This document shows positions 1 to 8,306 of a DNA stretch of 64,000 bases, in pieces. Under the pieces are notes generated by a model. The model saw only the letters and a list, made by a program, of their open reading frames with translations. It did not search any database and was not told where the DNA came from. The translations under genes were made by a program, and so were the position numbers. Position 1 is the stretch's first letter, and each line of letters starts with the position of its first letter. Source of the stretch: Acidimicrobiales bacterium (GTDB lineage Bacteria > Actinomycetota > Acidimicrobiia > Acidimicrobiales > CADCSY01); assembly GCA_030446545.1 (NCBI GenBank), contig JAUJNB010000003.1, positions 1 through 64,000 of the forward strand, in the 5' to 3' direction.

Positions 1-2
1 CT

Positions 3-77
3 GCCACCGTCGACGAGATTCGCCTGCCTGTGGGCGAGCGCGGCGGGTCGACCGTCCGGACCGCAGAATTCGGGTGA
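3..77 (+). CDS. Possible C-terminal tail of an upstream gene (partial)
   Basis: Reading from base 3, an open frame runs from the window edge to a TGA at 75-77 and gives a plausible C-terminal tail of about 24 residues. The same frame reopens to a second TGA at 144-146 with a protein-like ending (VWNDFRARVSGLPATLLDL), so an error at the first stop or a nearby indel is possible. No family can be recognised from so little sequence. The rest of bases 1-190 shows nothing else I can support. Confidence 0.2.
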   Translation, partial: ATVDEIRLPVGERGGSTVRTAEFG

Positions 78-190
78 GGACGCAGCGTGTGGAACGACTT
101 CAGGGCTCGGGTCTCCGGCCTGCCGGCCACGCTGCTCGACCTCTGAGCCCACCGCCATGAAGGGTTCCGGGAGGGCCCGGCCCCGTCCGG

Positions 191-196
191 TAGGGT
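191..196 (+). promoter_or_regulatory. -10 hexamer TAGGGT (leaderless-type)
   Basis: TAGGGT lies 8 nt before an ATG at 205, the spacing expected for a leaderless transcript. That ATG opens a 22-codon ORF overlapping the start of the helicase-associated gene. Confidence 0.4.
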
Positions 197-204
197 CGAG
201 GGCC

Positions 205-273
205 ATGTCGGCCGAGCTCGGCGACCGTTGCGCCGCAAGCCCAGCACCTCTTTCTGCGGTCGGGACCCGATGA
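205..273 (+). CDS. Possible 22-residue leader ORF coupled to the helicase-associated gene
   Basis: ATG at 205 to TGA at 271-273 encodes 22 residues (MSAELGDRCAASPAPLSAVG then TR). The stop overlaps the ATG of the next gene at 270 (ATGA), the usual geometry for translational coupling. The start is 8 nt after a TAGGGT -10 box, so a leaderless message would begin here. Alternatively this is the true N-terminus of the large downstream protein, separated by an indel like those elsewhere in the window. No homologue is recognised. Confidence 0.3.
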   Translation: MSAELGDRCAASPAPLSAVGTR

Positions 274-3068
274 CCACCCGGCACCACCGAAGGCTGGTCG
301 ACCACCTCCGGGGCTGGACCTGTGAGCAGGTGGCCGGCCTCCTCCGACGCCGACCCGACCTGGCCCGGCCCCGGCCCCCCGCCGACCTGGCCGAGCTGGC
401 CCAGCGGGCCCAGCACAAGCCGTCGATCGACGCCGCCATCGCCGCCGTCACCCTGCCCGAGAACCGGCTCCTCCAGGTGGTGGCCTGTTGCCGGGCCGAC
501 CTGGAGGTCGACGAGCTGGCCGCCGCCCTCCCCGACGGCGTCGCTCTCCCCGACGTCGACGGGCCCCTGTCGGCGCTGGAGGCCGCCGCCCTGTTGTGGC
601 GCCACGAGGGGCGCATCCACTGCTCGCCGACGTTGCGCCAGGCCATGCCCACCACCTTGGGCCCACCGATCGAGCTCCTCCTCCGGGACCAGACCGTCGA
701 GTACCTGAGGGCCGCCCTCGCCCTGCTCCGGTCCGAGATCGGCGATGCCGGCGACACCGGCGCGGTCGTGCCGCGGGCGAGCGGGCCCGGCGCAAGACCG
801 TCTCGGAAGGCGGAACTGGTCGAAGAGCTGTCGACCCTGCTGGCCACCCCTGGCCTGGTCGGCGCCGTGCTGGCCGCCGGTCCCGAGGACGGTGCGGCGA
901 TCGCCCTGGCCATGGCCGACGGCCGGCCGATCGTCCCCCTCGACCACTCCCTCTCTTTCTCCGGTTCCGGCACGAGCGGCTACCACCGCAGGTTTGCGAC
1001 CTACCGGCTGTTCGAGCGGGCCCTGCTGTTGCCGGTCGGCGACGGGCGCGCCGCCGTGCAACCCCGGGAGGTCGGTCTGGCCCTGCGGGGCGGGCGTCCG
1101 GTGGACGACCTGGCCCTCGACGAGCCCGTGTTGGCGGCGGCGCCGGTGTCCCCGGTGGAGGTGGACGCCCGTGCTGCCGCCCGGGCCGTGCAGGCCCTCG
1201 ACCACCTGTCCGACCTGATCGAGCACTGGGAGCAGGCCCCGGCCAGGACCCTCAAGAGTGGTGGCCTCGGGGCCACGGTGATGAAGCAGACCGCCGCCGC
1301 CCTGGAGACCGACGCCGACGAGACGATCCGCCTGGTGGAGTTGGCCCACCTCGCCGGGTTGATCGAGGTGGCCAACGTGGCCAGGAAGGAACGGCGTAGC
1401 TACGTCCACGAGGCCTTTGTCGGCCCCAGCCCGACGGCCGCGGCCTGGGCCGGCCGCCCGGTCACCGAGCGGTGGCCACAGCTGGCCACGGCCTGGCTCC
1501 GGGCCGAGCACTGGCCGAGTGCCTCGGGCCGCAAGGGGTCCGAGGCCAAAGGGCCACCGGTGCTGAGTTCCCAGTACGCCGCCACCGCCCCCGATCTGCG
1601 TCGGCGGGTGCTCCAGACCCTGGCGACCCTGGAGACCGGCACCGCCACCACCCCCGCCAGGCTGGCCTCCGTCGTCTACTGGCAGTGCCCCCAGCCCTGG
1701 CTGGGGCACGACCTCGGCCTCGGACGCGGGGCCGACCGCCCGACCACCGCCATCGACTGGGTCTACGCCGAGGCCGAACTGCTCGGCGTGGTGGCCGACG
1801 GGGCCCTGTCGAGCTTCGGTCGGGCCGTACTGGCCGGCGAGCGACGGCAGACCGAGGAGGCCTTGGCGGGCGCGCTGCCAGAGCCGGGCACCACCTTCAC
1901 CCTCCAGGCCGACCTGACCGCCACCGTGGTAGGGGCCCTCGATCGCTCCGTGCTGGCCGAGCTGCGCCTGCTCGCCGACGTCGAGTCGACCGGCGCGGCC
2001 ACCACCCTGCGCTTCTCCGACGCCACCGTGCGGCGCGCCCTCGACGCCGGGCGCGACGGCGACGCCGTGCTGGCCTTCCTCGAGGACCACGCCACCAAGG
2101 GCGTACCCAAGCCGCTGGCCTACCTGGTGGCCGACGTGGCCCGGCGCTACGGGAACCTGCAGGTCGGCTCGGTCGGGTCGGTCCTGACCAGCGTCGACCC
2201 GGCAGTGCTGGCCGATGCCTGCTCCCATCGTCGCACCCGCAAGTTGGCGCTGCGCCTGTTGGCTCCGACCGTCGCCGTGAGCCCCTATCCCGGCGCCAAG
2301 GTGCTGCGCGGCCTGCGCGACGCCGGCTTCCTGCCCACGGTCGAGGGCGGTGGCGCCGACGCGGGCGGGAACGACGAGCTCGACCGGGCCCGGGCGCTCG
2401 ACTCGGCCATGCTCGCCGTGCACGAGGCCTTCCATCGAACGCACCCTCGAGGGGACGCCGGGGGCGGGGTCGGCGGGGCCGGCACCGACGGCCCGGGTGG
2501 TGATGGCGACCTGCCCGAGCCCTACCGGTGCCGCGCCGGTTCCCACCGACGCCCCACCCCGTCCGTCGACGCCGATACGGCGGCCGCGCTGGCGGAGGCC
2601 ATCCTGGTCGGCCGGCCCGGGGAGGCCCCGTCCGCCCGTGACGCCGGGGCGGCCGGGGCCTCGCCCACTCCGGCCCCCCACCCTGGTGGGGGACCGGCCG
2701 GGGAACCGGCTCGGGGATCGGCGGGGCGGCCTCTGGCCTTTCCCCACGACCCCGCCGTCGAAGACGACGACGAGGCGCCCGAGGGCCTGGACGAGCTCCT
2801 GGAGTGGGCTTGTGAGCACCGTCGGGTGCTGGGGATCCGGGTGAGGGACGCCGGTGACCTCGGCGAGCAGATCCTCTTCGCCGTCACCGGGTGGAAACCC
2901 GACCTGCTGCTCGGGACCGACCTGGCCGACGGGGCGGCGGTGGCGATCAGGCCCCGGGACATCGGGGCCGTGATCGACCTCGGTCCCGTCGAAGACCTCG
3001 GCAACGTGGCCTTCCTGGGAGACACCCGGAGCCGACCCCACCGTCGCTCCACCCGGGGCCACCGATGA
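270..3068 (+). CDS. Helicase-associated domain protein (XPB partner)
   Basis: This 932-residue protein matches the large actinobacterial family with a helicase-associated (Helicase_C_3-like) C-terminal region that is encoded next to the XPB-type helicase. It is Ala/Leu/Arg-rich, with many helical, winged-helix-like segments (for example around residues 300-400) and a low-complexity Gly/Pro/Ala linker near residues 750-850. A conserved tail near residues 860-915 contains LDELLEWACEHRRVLGIRVR. I see no Walker motif, so it is probably not an ATPase itself. The ATG at 270 was chosen because it overlaps the leader ORF stop; an alternative TTG lies at 228. The XPB gene starts 10 nt after the stop, so the two are probably co-transcribed. 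The exact role is unknown; a regulatory or DNA-binding partner of XPB is inference from gene order. Confidence 0.75.
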   Translation: MTTRHHRRLVDHLRGWTCEQVAGLLRRRPDLARPRPPADLAELAQRAQHKPSIDAAIAAVTLPENRLLQVVACCRADLEVDELAAALPDGVALPDVDGPLSALEAAALLWRHEGRIHCSPTLRQAMPTTLGPPIELLLRDQTVEYLRAALALLRSEIGDAGDTGAVVPRASGPGARPSRKAELVEELSTLLATPGLVGAVLAAGPEDGAAIALAMADGRPIVPLDHSLSFSGSGTSGYHRRFATYRLFERALLLPVGDGRAAVQPREVGLALRGGRPVDDLALDEPVLAAAPVSPVEVDARAAARAVQALDHLSDLIEHWEQAPARTLKSGGLGATVMKQTAAALETDADETIRLVELAHLAGLIEVANVARKERRSYVHEAFVGPSPTAAAWAGRPVTERWPQLATAWLRAEHWPSASGRKGSEAKGPPVLSSQYAATAPDLRRRVLQTLATLETGTATTPARLASVVYWQCPQPWLGHDLGLGRGADRPTTAIDWVYAEAELLGVVADGALSSFGRAVLAGERRQTEEALAGALPEPGTTFTLQADLTATVVGALDRSVLAELRLLADVESTGAATTLRFSDATVRRALDAGRDGDAVLAFLEDHATKGVPKPLAYLVADVARRYGNLQVGSVGSVLTSVDPAVLADACSHRRTRKLALRLLAPTVAVSPYPGAKVLRGLRDAGFLPTVEGGGADAGGNDELDRARALDSAMLAVHEAFHRTHPRGDAGGGVGGAGTDGPGGDGDLPEPYRCRAGSHRRPTPSVDADTAAALAEAILVGRPGEAPSARDAGAAGASPTPAPHPGGGPAGEPARGSAGRPLAFPHDPAVEDDDEAPEGLDELLEWACEHRRVLGIRVRDAGDLGEQILFAVTGWKPDLLLGTDLADGAAVAIRPRDIGAVIDLGPVEDLGNVAFLGDTRSRPHRRSTRGHR

Positions 3069-3078
3069 ACCGGCGAGG

Positions 3079-4735
3079 ATGGGTGTGACACCGGGCGACG
3101 GTCCCCTCATCGTCCAGTCCGACAAGACCCTGCTGCTCGAGACCGACCACGAGCTGGCCGGGGAGTGCCGGCGGGCCATCGCCTCCTTCGCCGAGCTGGA
3201 GCGCTCGCCCGAGCACATCCACACCTTCCGGGTCACCTCCCTCGGCCTGTGGAACGCCCGGGCGGCCGGGGTCGACGCCGAGCAGGTGGTCGATGCCCTG
3301 GTCCGCTACAGCCGCTTCCCGCCCCCCCAGGCCCTGCTTCTCGACATCGCCGAGACCATGGACCGCCACGGCCGCCTCGTCATCGAGGCCGACGAACGTC
3401 ACGGCCTGGTGCTGCGGGCTCTCGACCGGGCGGTGCTCGAGGAGGTCGTGCGCTCCAAGCACGTGGCGCCCCTCGTCGGTCCCCGCCTCGACGACGACAC
3501 GGTGGCGGTGCCGGCCAGCGAGCGGGGGCGGCTCAAGCAGGCCCTGCTCAAGGTGGGTTGGCCGGCCGAGGACCGGGCCGGCTACGTCGACGGCGCCCGC
3601 TACCCGGTGACACTCGACGACCGCGACGGCTTCGCCCTGCGGCCCTACCAGGCCGAGGCGGTGGAGACGTTCCTCGCCGCCGGCACCGGCGTGGTGGTGC
3701 TGCCCTGTGGGGCGGGCAAGACCCTCGTGGGCGCCGGGGCCCTGGCCCGGGCCTCGGCCCGCACCCTGATCCTGGTGACCAACACCGTGTCGGCCCGCCA
3801 GTGGCGAACCGAGCTGTTGGCCCGGACCTCCTCACCGACGGCGAGATCGGCGAGTACTCGGGTGAGCGCAAGGACATCCGTCCCGTCACCATCGCCACCT
3901 ACCAGATCCTGGTCTCCCGCACGGGGGTGCCTACCGCCACTTCGGGGTGTTCGACGCCGAGGACTGGGGCCTGGTCATCTACGACGAGGTCCACCTCCGC
4001 CCGCGCCGGTGTTCCGCATGACGGCCGACATCCAGAGCCGGCGGCGCCTCGGCCTCACTGCCACCTTGGTACGCGAGGACGGCCGGGAAGGCGACGTGTT
4101 CAGTCTCATCGGCCCCAAGCGCTACGACAGCCCGTGGCGGGAGATGGAGGCCCAGGGATGGATCGCCCCGGCTCGCTGCACCGAGGTGCGGGTCACCCTC
4201 ACCGACGCCGAGCGCATGGCCTATGCCCTGGCCGAGCCGGAGGAGCGTCACCGGGTCTGTGCCACCGCGGCGTCCAAGCGGGCGGTGATCGAGGCCCTGG
4301 TCCAGCGCCACCGGGGAGCCCACGCTGGTCATCGGCATGTACGTGGAGCACCTGGCCGAGCTGGCCGAGCGACTGGGCGCACCGATCCTCACCGGCAAGA
4401 CACCGGTGCGCGAGCGAGAGCGCCTCTACGCCGCTTTCCGGGCCGGCGACGAAGCGGTGCTGGTCGTGTCCAAGGTGGCCAACTTCTCCGTCGACCTGCC
4501 CGATGCCTCGGTGGCCGTGCAGGTGTCGGGCACCTTCGGGAGCCGCCAGGAGGAGGCCCAGCGCCTGGGCCGCATCCTGCGCCCCAAGGCCGACGGTCGC
4601 CAGGCCCACTTCTACACCGTGGTCAGTCGCGACACCAACGAGGCCGAGTTCGCCGCCCGCCGGCAGCGCTTCCTGGCCGAGCAGGGCTACAGCTACGACA
4701 TCACCGACGCCGTCGACGTCCTGGGCTGGGCCTGA
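3079..4735 (+). CDS. DNA repair helicase XPB (several frameshifts)
   Basis: Superfamily 2 DNA helicase of the bacterial XPB type. The ATG frame gives the N-terminal domain and the Walker A region (LPCGAGKT, about 3700-3725). The protein then continues in other frames: EIGEYSGER near 3845, the Walker B DEVH near 3985, FRMTADIQSRRRLGLTATL from about 4010, and the C-terminal RecA-like domain from about 4330 with EAQRLGRILRPK. Frame changes lie near 3830, 3925, 4000 and 4315. Each segment matches the family in the correct order, so I read one intact gene (about 550 residues) damaged by consensus indels, not a pseudogene. It follows its helicase-associated partner by 10 nt. A role in nucleotide-excision-type repair is known for XPB homologues; the bacterial role is less defined. 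Confidence 0.85.
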
Positions 4736-4831
4736 GCGGAAGGGTCCGGCCCAGCATTGGCGTGCCTTTCGTCTCGCTCCTCGGGCCAGAACGGGGGCCT
4801 GAGGTGCGAGGGCATCGGCACGCTGGGCACC

Positions 4832-5083
4832 ATGAGCTCCCCCTCCCCGTTGTCCCTGGGTCTGTTCGCCGTGGGGTACCCCACCGCGGTGGTGGTGATC
4901 AGCCGCTTCGTGCCGGTGGTGCGCCAGCGCCGGGTGCGCTGGTTTGCGGCCCATCAACTGGGCGTGGCGGCCGTGGTGGCGGGCTGGGCCTTGGAGCGGC
5001 AGTGGCCGGCGGTGGCCGGCAACGGCGCCTGGCTGGTGGCGGCCACCGTGTGGTGGGTGGGGGCCGGCCGCCAGGGGCGCTGA
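4832..5083 (+). CDS. Small integral membrane protein (hypothetical)
   Basis: An 83-residue protein with two or three hydrophobic stretches (about residues 6-25, 42-56 and 61-76) separated by Arg-rich loops (VVRQRRVRW), so a small inner-membrane protein is likely. ATG 4832 was chosen over the upstream ATG at 4757 because the upstream extension is not hydrophobic and has no family-like character. It lies between the XPB gene and the MoxR gene. No family is recognised. Confidence 0.5.
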   Translation: MSSPSPLSLGLFAVGYPTAVVVISRFVPVVRQRRVRWFAAHQLGVAAVVAGWALERQWPAVAGNGAWLVAATVWWVGAGRQGR

Positions 5084-5188
5084 GCCCGGCCGGTTCTCGT
5101 GCTCGCGGCGCTCCGTTCCTCTGGTGTCGCTCACCGACGGTCACGGCCCGAAGAAGCGAATACCCGGGCTGTCGCCACCGACCGTCGA

Positions 5189-5194
5189 TACCCT
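5189..5194 (+). promoter_or_regulatory. -10 hexamer TACCCT for the MoxR gene (leaderless-type)
   Basis: TACCCT lies 7 nt before the GTG at 5202, so transcription would start at or next to the start codon. This supports the GTG start over longer upstream frames. Confidence 0.45.
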
Positions 5195-5201
5195 CGGGCC
5201 G

Positions 5202-6125
5202 GTGAGCGACGGCTTCGGTGACATCGGCGCGGTGAGCGCCGGCCTGGCGGCGGCGGGCTATCTGGCCGACCAGGCCATCGCCACATCGGTGTACCTGGCC
5301 CGGGCGCTGGACAAGCCGGTGCTGGTGGAGGGGCCGGCCGGAACGGGCAAGACCGAGCTGGCCAAGTCGGTGGCGGCCATGACCGGCGCCCGGCTCATCC
5401 GGCTCCAGTGCTACGAGGGCCTCGATGAGTCCCGGGCGCTCTACGAGTGGGACTACCGCAAGCAGCTCCTGCGCATCCAGGCCGGGCAGGTGGGCCAGGC
5501 CGGTGCCGGTGGTGGCGCCGGTGGTGGCCAGGACGCCGCCGACCAGGGCTGGGACGCGGTCGAGGACGACCTGTTCTCCGAGCGCTTCTTGCTCCCCCGC
5601 CCGCTGCTGGAGGCGATCCGCGCCCCGGACCCGGTGGTCCTGCTCGTGGACGAGGTCGACCGTCTCGAGGTGGAAACCGAGGCCCTGTTGCTGGAGGTCC
5701 TGTCCGACTACCAGATCTCGATCCCCGAGCTGGGCACCATCACCGCCACCCGGATCCCGCTGGTGTTCCTCACCTCCAACAACACCCGGGAGCTCTCCGA
5801 GGCCCTCAAACGCCGCTGCCTGTACCTGCCCCTCGACTATCCCGACATCGAGCGGGAGCGGGCCATCGTGGTGGCCAAGGTCCCCGGCATCACCGAGCGC
5901 CTGGCCGATCAGGTGGCCCGGGTGGTGCGGTCACTCCGGGCGCTCGACCTGCGCAAGCCGCCCTCGGTCTCCGAGACGCTCGACTGGGCCCGCACCCTGG
6001 TCCTGCTCAGCATCGACCAGGTCGACGTGGAGCGGGCCTGCACCACACTGCCCCTCTTGCTCAAGCACCGGGGGGACCTGGCCAAGGCGACCAAGTCACT
6101 CAGCGCCAGCGGGGTGGACCGATGA
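5202..6125 (+). CDS. MoxR-type AAA+ ATPase
   Basis: A 307-residue AAA+ ATPase of the MoxR/CoxD-like type. Walker A is GPAGTGKTELAKS (about residue 46), Walker B is VVLLVDEVDR (about residue 145), and sensor 1 is VFLTSNNTRELSEALKRRC with its arginine-finger region. A Gly/Ala insert (about residues 95-108) sits between Walker A and Walker B. MoxR ATPases remodel or insert cofactors into partner proteins together with a VWA-domain protein, and exactly such a partner follows 10 nt downstream. The start is GTG, supported by a leaderless -10 box. The substrate is unknown; CoxDE pairs mature CO-dehydrogenase-type enzymes, but no such enzyme is in this window. Confidence 0.85.
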   Translation: MSDGFGDIGAVSAGLAAAGYLADQAIATSVYLARALDKPVLVEGPAGTGKTELAKSVAAMTGARLIRLQCYEGLDESRALYEWDYRKQLLRIQAGQVGQAGAGGGAGGGQDAADQGWDAVEDDLFSERFLLPRPLLEAIRAPDPVVLLVDEVDRLEVETEALLLEVLSDYQISIPELGTITATRIPLVFLTSNNTRELSEALKRRCLYLPLDYPDIERERAIVVAKVPGITERLADQVARVVRSLRALDLRKPPSVSETLDWARTLVLLSIDQVDVERACTTLPLLLKHRGDLAKATKSLSASGVDR

Positions 6126-6135
6126 CCCGGCGCCG

Positions 6136-7524
6136 GTGCTAGGCGCCCTGGCCGGCTTCGTCGGCGAGCTGCGGACCATCGGCCTCCCCGTCTCGCTCAC
6201 CGAGCACCTCGACGCCGCCCAGGCGCTCACTTCCGTCCCCCTCGAAGACCGGGAGGCCCTGCGGGCCGCCCTGGCCGCCACCCTGGTGAAATCGGCGGCC
6301 CACCGGCCGGCCTTCGAGACCACCTTCGAGGTGTGGTTCTCGCTGGGCCTCGGGGATGCCCTCGATGGAGACTCCGCGGTCGCCGGCGGGAGCGACGTGG
6401 CCGACGATCACGGCACCGACGTCGACGACCTGGCCGCCCTCCTCGACGCGGCCCTGGCGTCAGGCGATCCGGCGAGGTTGGCCGACCTGGCCCGCCTGGC
6501 CGTGGCCCGCCACGCCGACCTGCGCGCCGAGCGCCGGATCGGCGCCGGCAGCTACGAGCGTTACCGCACCCTCCGCCAGCTGGATGTCGAGGGGGCCTTG
6601 GCCCGCCTGGGTGGCCGGCCCGAGTTCGGAGGAGGCGAGGACGCTGACCTGCTGGGGGCCCGCCTGGCCCGAGAAGAGCTGCACCGCCGGGCGGCACGTC
6701 TGCGCGACGAGATCGACGCCGAGATCCGGCGGCGGCTGGTGGCCGAGCGGGGGGCACCGTCGATGTCCCAGGCCCTGCGCCGGCCCCTGCCGGCCGACGT
6801 CGAGCTCATGCACGCCAGCCGCGACGACCTGGCCGAGCTCCGGCGCTGCCTGGCCCCGCTGGCCAGCGCCCTGGCCGCCCGCCTGGCCCGACGTCGCCGC
6901 CACCGGCGCCGGGGCCGCCTCGACATGCGGGCCACGGTCCGTCACTCGCTCAGCTCGGGCGGCGTGCCCGTCGAGCCCCGCTTCCATCGTCCCCAGGTGG
7001 CCAAGCCAGAGATCTGGGTGGTGGCCGACGTCTCGGGCTCGGTGGCCGCCTTCGCCCGCTTCACCCTGGCCCTGGTGCACGCCGTCAGCAGCCAGTTCTC
7101 GGCCGTGCGCTCCTTCGTGTTCGTCGACGGGGTGGACGAGGTGACCCGGTGCTTCGAGGGCATGGTCGACTTCGACACCGCGGTGCGCCGGGTCAACGCC
7201 GAGGCCGATGTAGTGGCCGCCGCCGGCCATTCCGACTACGGGGCCGCCCTGGAGGCGTTCTGGTCGCGCTACGGCGCCGACATCGGTCCCCGCACCACCG
7301 TGGTGATCCTGGGCGACGCCCGGGGCAACTACCACCCGTCCCGTTCCTGGGTGGTGGCCGAGCTGGCCCGGGTGGCCCGCCACGTCCACTGGCTCAACCC
7401 CGAGCCCCGGGCCTACTGGGGCAGTGGTGACTCGGTGATGGGCGATTACGCCCCGCACTGCGACGGGGTCCACGAATGTCGCAACCTGCGCCAGCTCGGC
7501 CGCTTCGTGGAGGCGTTGGCCTGA
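6136..7524 (+). CDS. VWA domain protein, CoxE-like partner of MoxR
   Basis: A 462-residue protein of the CoxE/VWA-containing family. The N-terminal half is helical and charged. The C-terminal von Willebrand factor A domain carries the MIDAS start DVSGS (about residues 298-302), a second conserved patch HSDYGAAL (about residue 366), and TTVVILGDARGN (about residue 386), which binds the third metal-coordinating loop in this family. No signal peptide or TM segment is visible. The start is placed at GTG 6136, just after the MoxR stop; an ATG at 6122 is in a frame that stops after six codons. It forms an operon with the MoxR ATPase, and its stop overlaps the next ATG. Confidence 0.8.
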   Translation: MLGALAGFVGELRTIGLPVSLTEHLDAAQALTSVPLEDREALRAALAATLVKSAAHRPAFETTFEVWFSLGLGDALDGDSAVAGGSDVADDHGTDVDDLAALLDAALASGDPARLADLARLAVARHADLRAERRIGAGSYERYRTLRQLDVEGALARLGGRPEFGGGEDADLLGARLAREELHRRAARLRDEIDAEIRRRLVAERGAPSMSQALRRPLPADVELMHASRDDLAELRRCLAPLASALAARLARRRRHRRRGRLDMRATVRHSLSSGGVPVEPRFHRPQVAKPEIWVVADVSGSVAAFARFTLALVHAVSSQFSAVRSFVFVDGVDEVTRCFEGMVDFDTAVRRVNAEADVVAAAGHSDYGAALEAFWSRYGADIGPRTTVVILGDARGNYHPSRSWVVAELARVARHVHWLNPEPRAYWGSGDSVMGDYAPHCDGVHECRNLRQLGRFVEALA

Positions 7525-8204
7525 TGGAGCGGACCAGGCTCCTGCTGGTACGCCACGGTGAGTCCCAGGCCCAGGTGGACCGGGTGGTGGGCGGGCCGAC
7601 GGGCTGCACCGGCCTGTCCGAACTGGGCCGCCGACAGGTGGCGGCCCTGGCCGGGCGGTGGCAGGGCTCGGGCCTGGCCGCCGACCGGCTCCTCTCCTCC
7701 ACCCTGCCCCGGGCGGTGGAGACGGCCGAAGTGCTGGCCCCCGCCCTCGGAGGGCTGACCGTGGAGCGCCACCCGGAGCTGGTCGAGCTCGAGCCCGGTG
7801 AGTGCGACGGCCTCAGCTGGGACGACTACCAGGACCGCTACGGCGTCGACATGCGCGCCGACCCCTACGCCGTGCTGTCGCCCGGGGGCGAGAGCGTGGC
7901 CGGGTTCCTGCTACGGGTGGGCCGCTCGCTGCACTGCATCGCCGTCGACCACGCCGGGGCCACGGTGGTCGTCGCGTGCCACGGCGGGATCGTCGACGGC
8001 TCCCTGACCTGTTTCCTCGGCGTGGCTGTCCAGCGGGCCGCTGACCTCGACCTGCGCTCCACCAACTCGGGCGTCACCGAGTGGGTGGTGGAGGCCGAGA
8101 AGGGCAAGCCGTTGCACTGGGCCCTGCGCCGCTACAACGACACAGCTCACCTGGAGGGCATGGGGGACCAAGGTCGGACCCCTGACCCCCCGTCCATCGG
8201 CTGA
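7524..8204 (+). CDS. Histidine phosphatase family protein
   Basis: A 226-residue histidine phosphatase (phosphoglycerate-mutase-like fold). The catalytic RHGE motif lies at about residues 10-13 (LLLVRHGESQ). A conserved arginine follows in SSTLPRAVETAE (about residue 62), an acidic pair in ELEPGECDG, and the second catalytic histidine in VVVACHGGIVDG (about residue 150). The ATG overlaps the stop of the VWA gene (TGATG), so translation is probably coupled. The substrate cannot be told from sequence; members include mutases, phosphatases and SixA-like regulators. The 102 bp to the next, convergent gene holds nothing evident. Confidence 0.85.
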   Translation: MERTRLLLVRHGESQAQVDRVVGGPTGCTGLSELGRRQVAALAGRWQGSGLAADRLLSSTLPRAVETAEVLAPALGGLTVERHPELVELEPGECDGLSWDDYQDRYGVDMRADPYAVLSPGGESVAGFLLRVGRSLHCIAVDHAGATVVVACHGGIVDGSLTCFLGVAVQRAADLDLRSTNSGVTEWVVEAEKGKPLHWALRRYNDTAHLEGMGDQGRTPDPPSIG

Positions 8205-8306
8205 GGCTTGCTGCTGCTCGTCACCGCCGACGCTGCCCGGGCCGAGGCCGCCGCCGCCCTGGGCATACCGTCCGGCCTGCGGGCGGGGCTGGTGACGACC
8301 GACCGC

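Noticed and set aside
3820-4020. Programmed frameshifting in the XPB gene.
   Set aside because: No slippery heptamer with a downstream structure stands out, several shifts occur within 500 bp, and many other genes show the same kind of damage.
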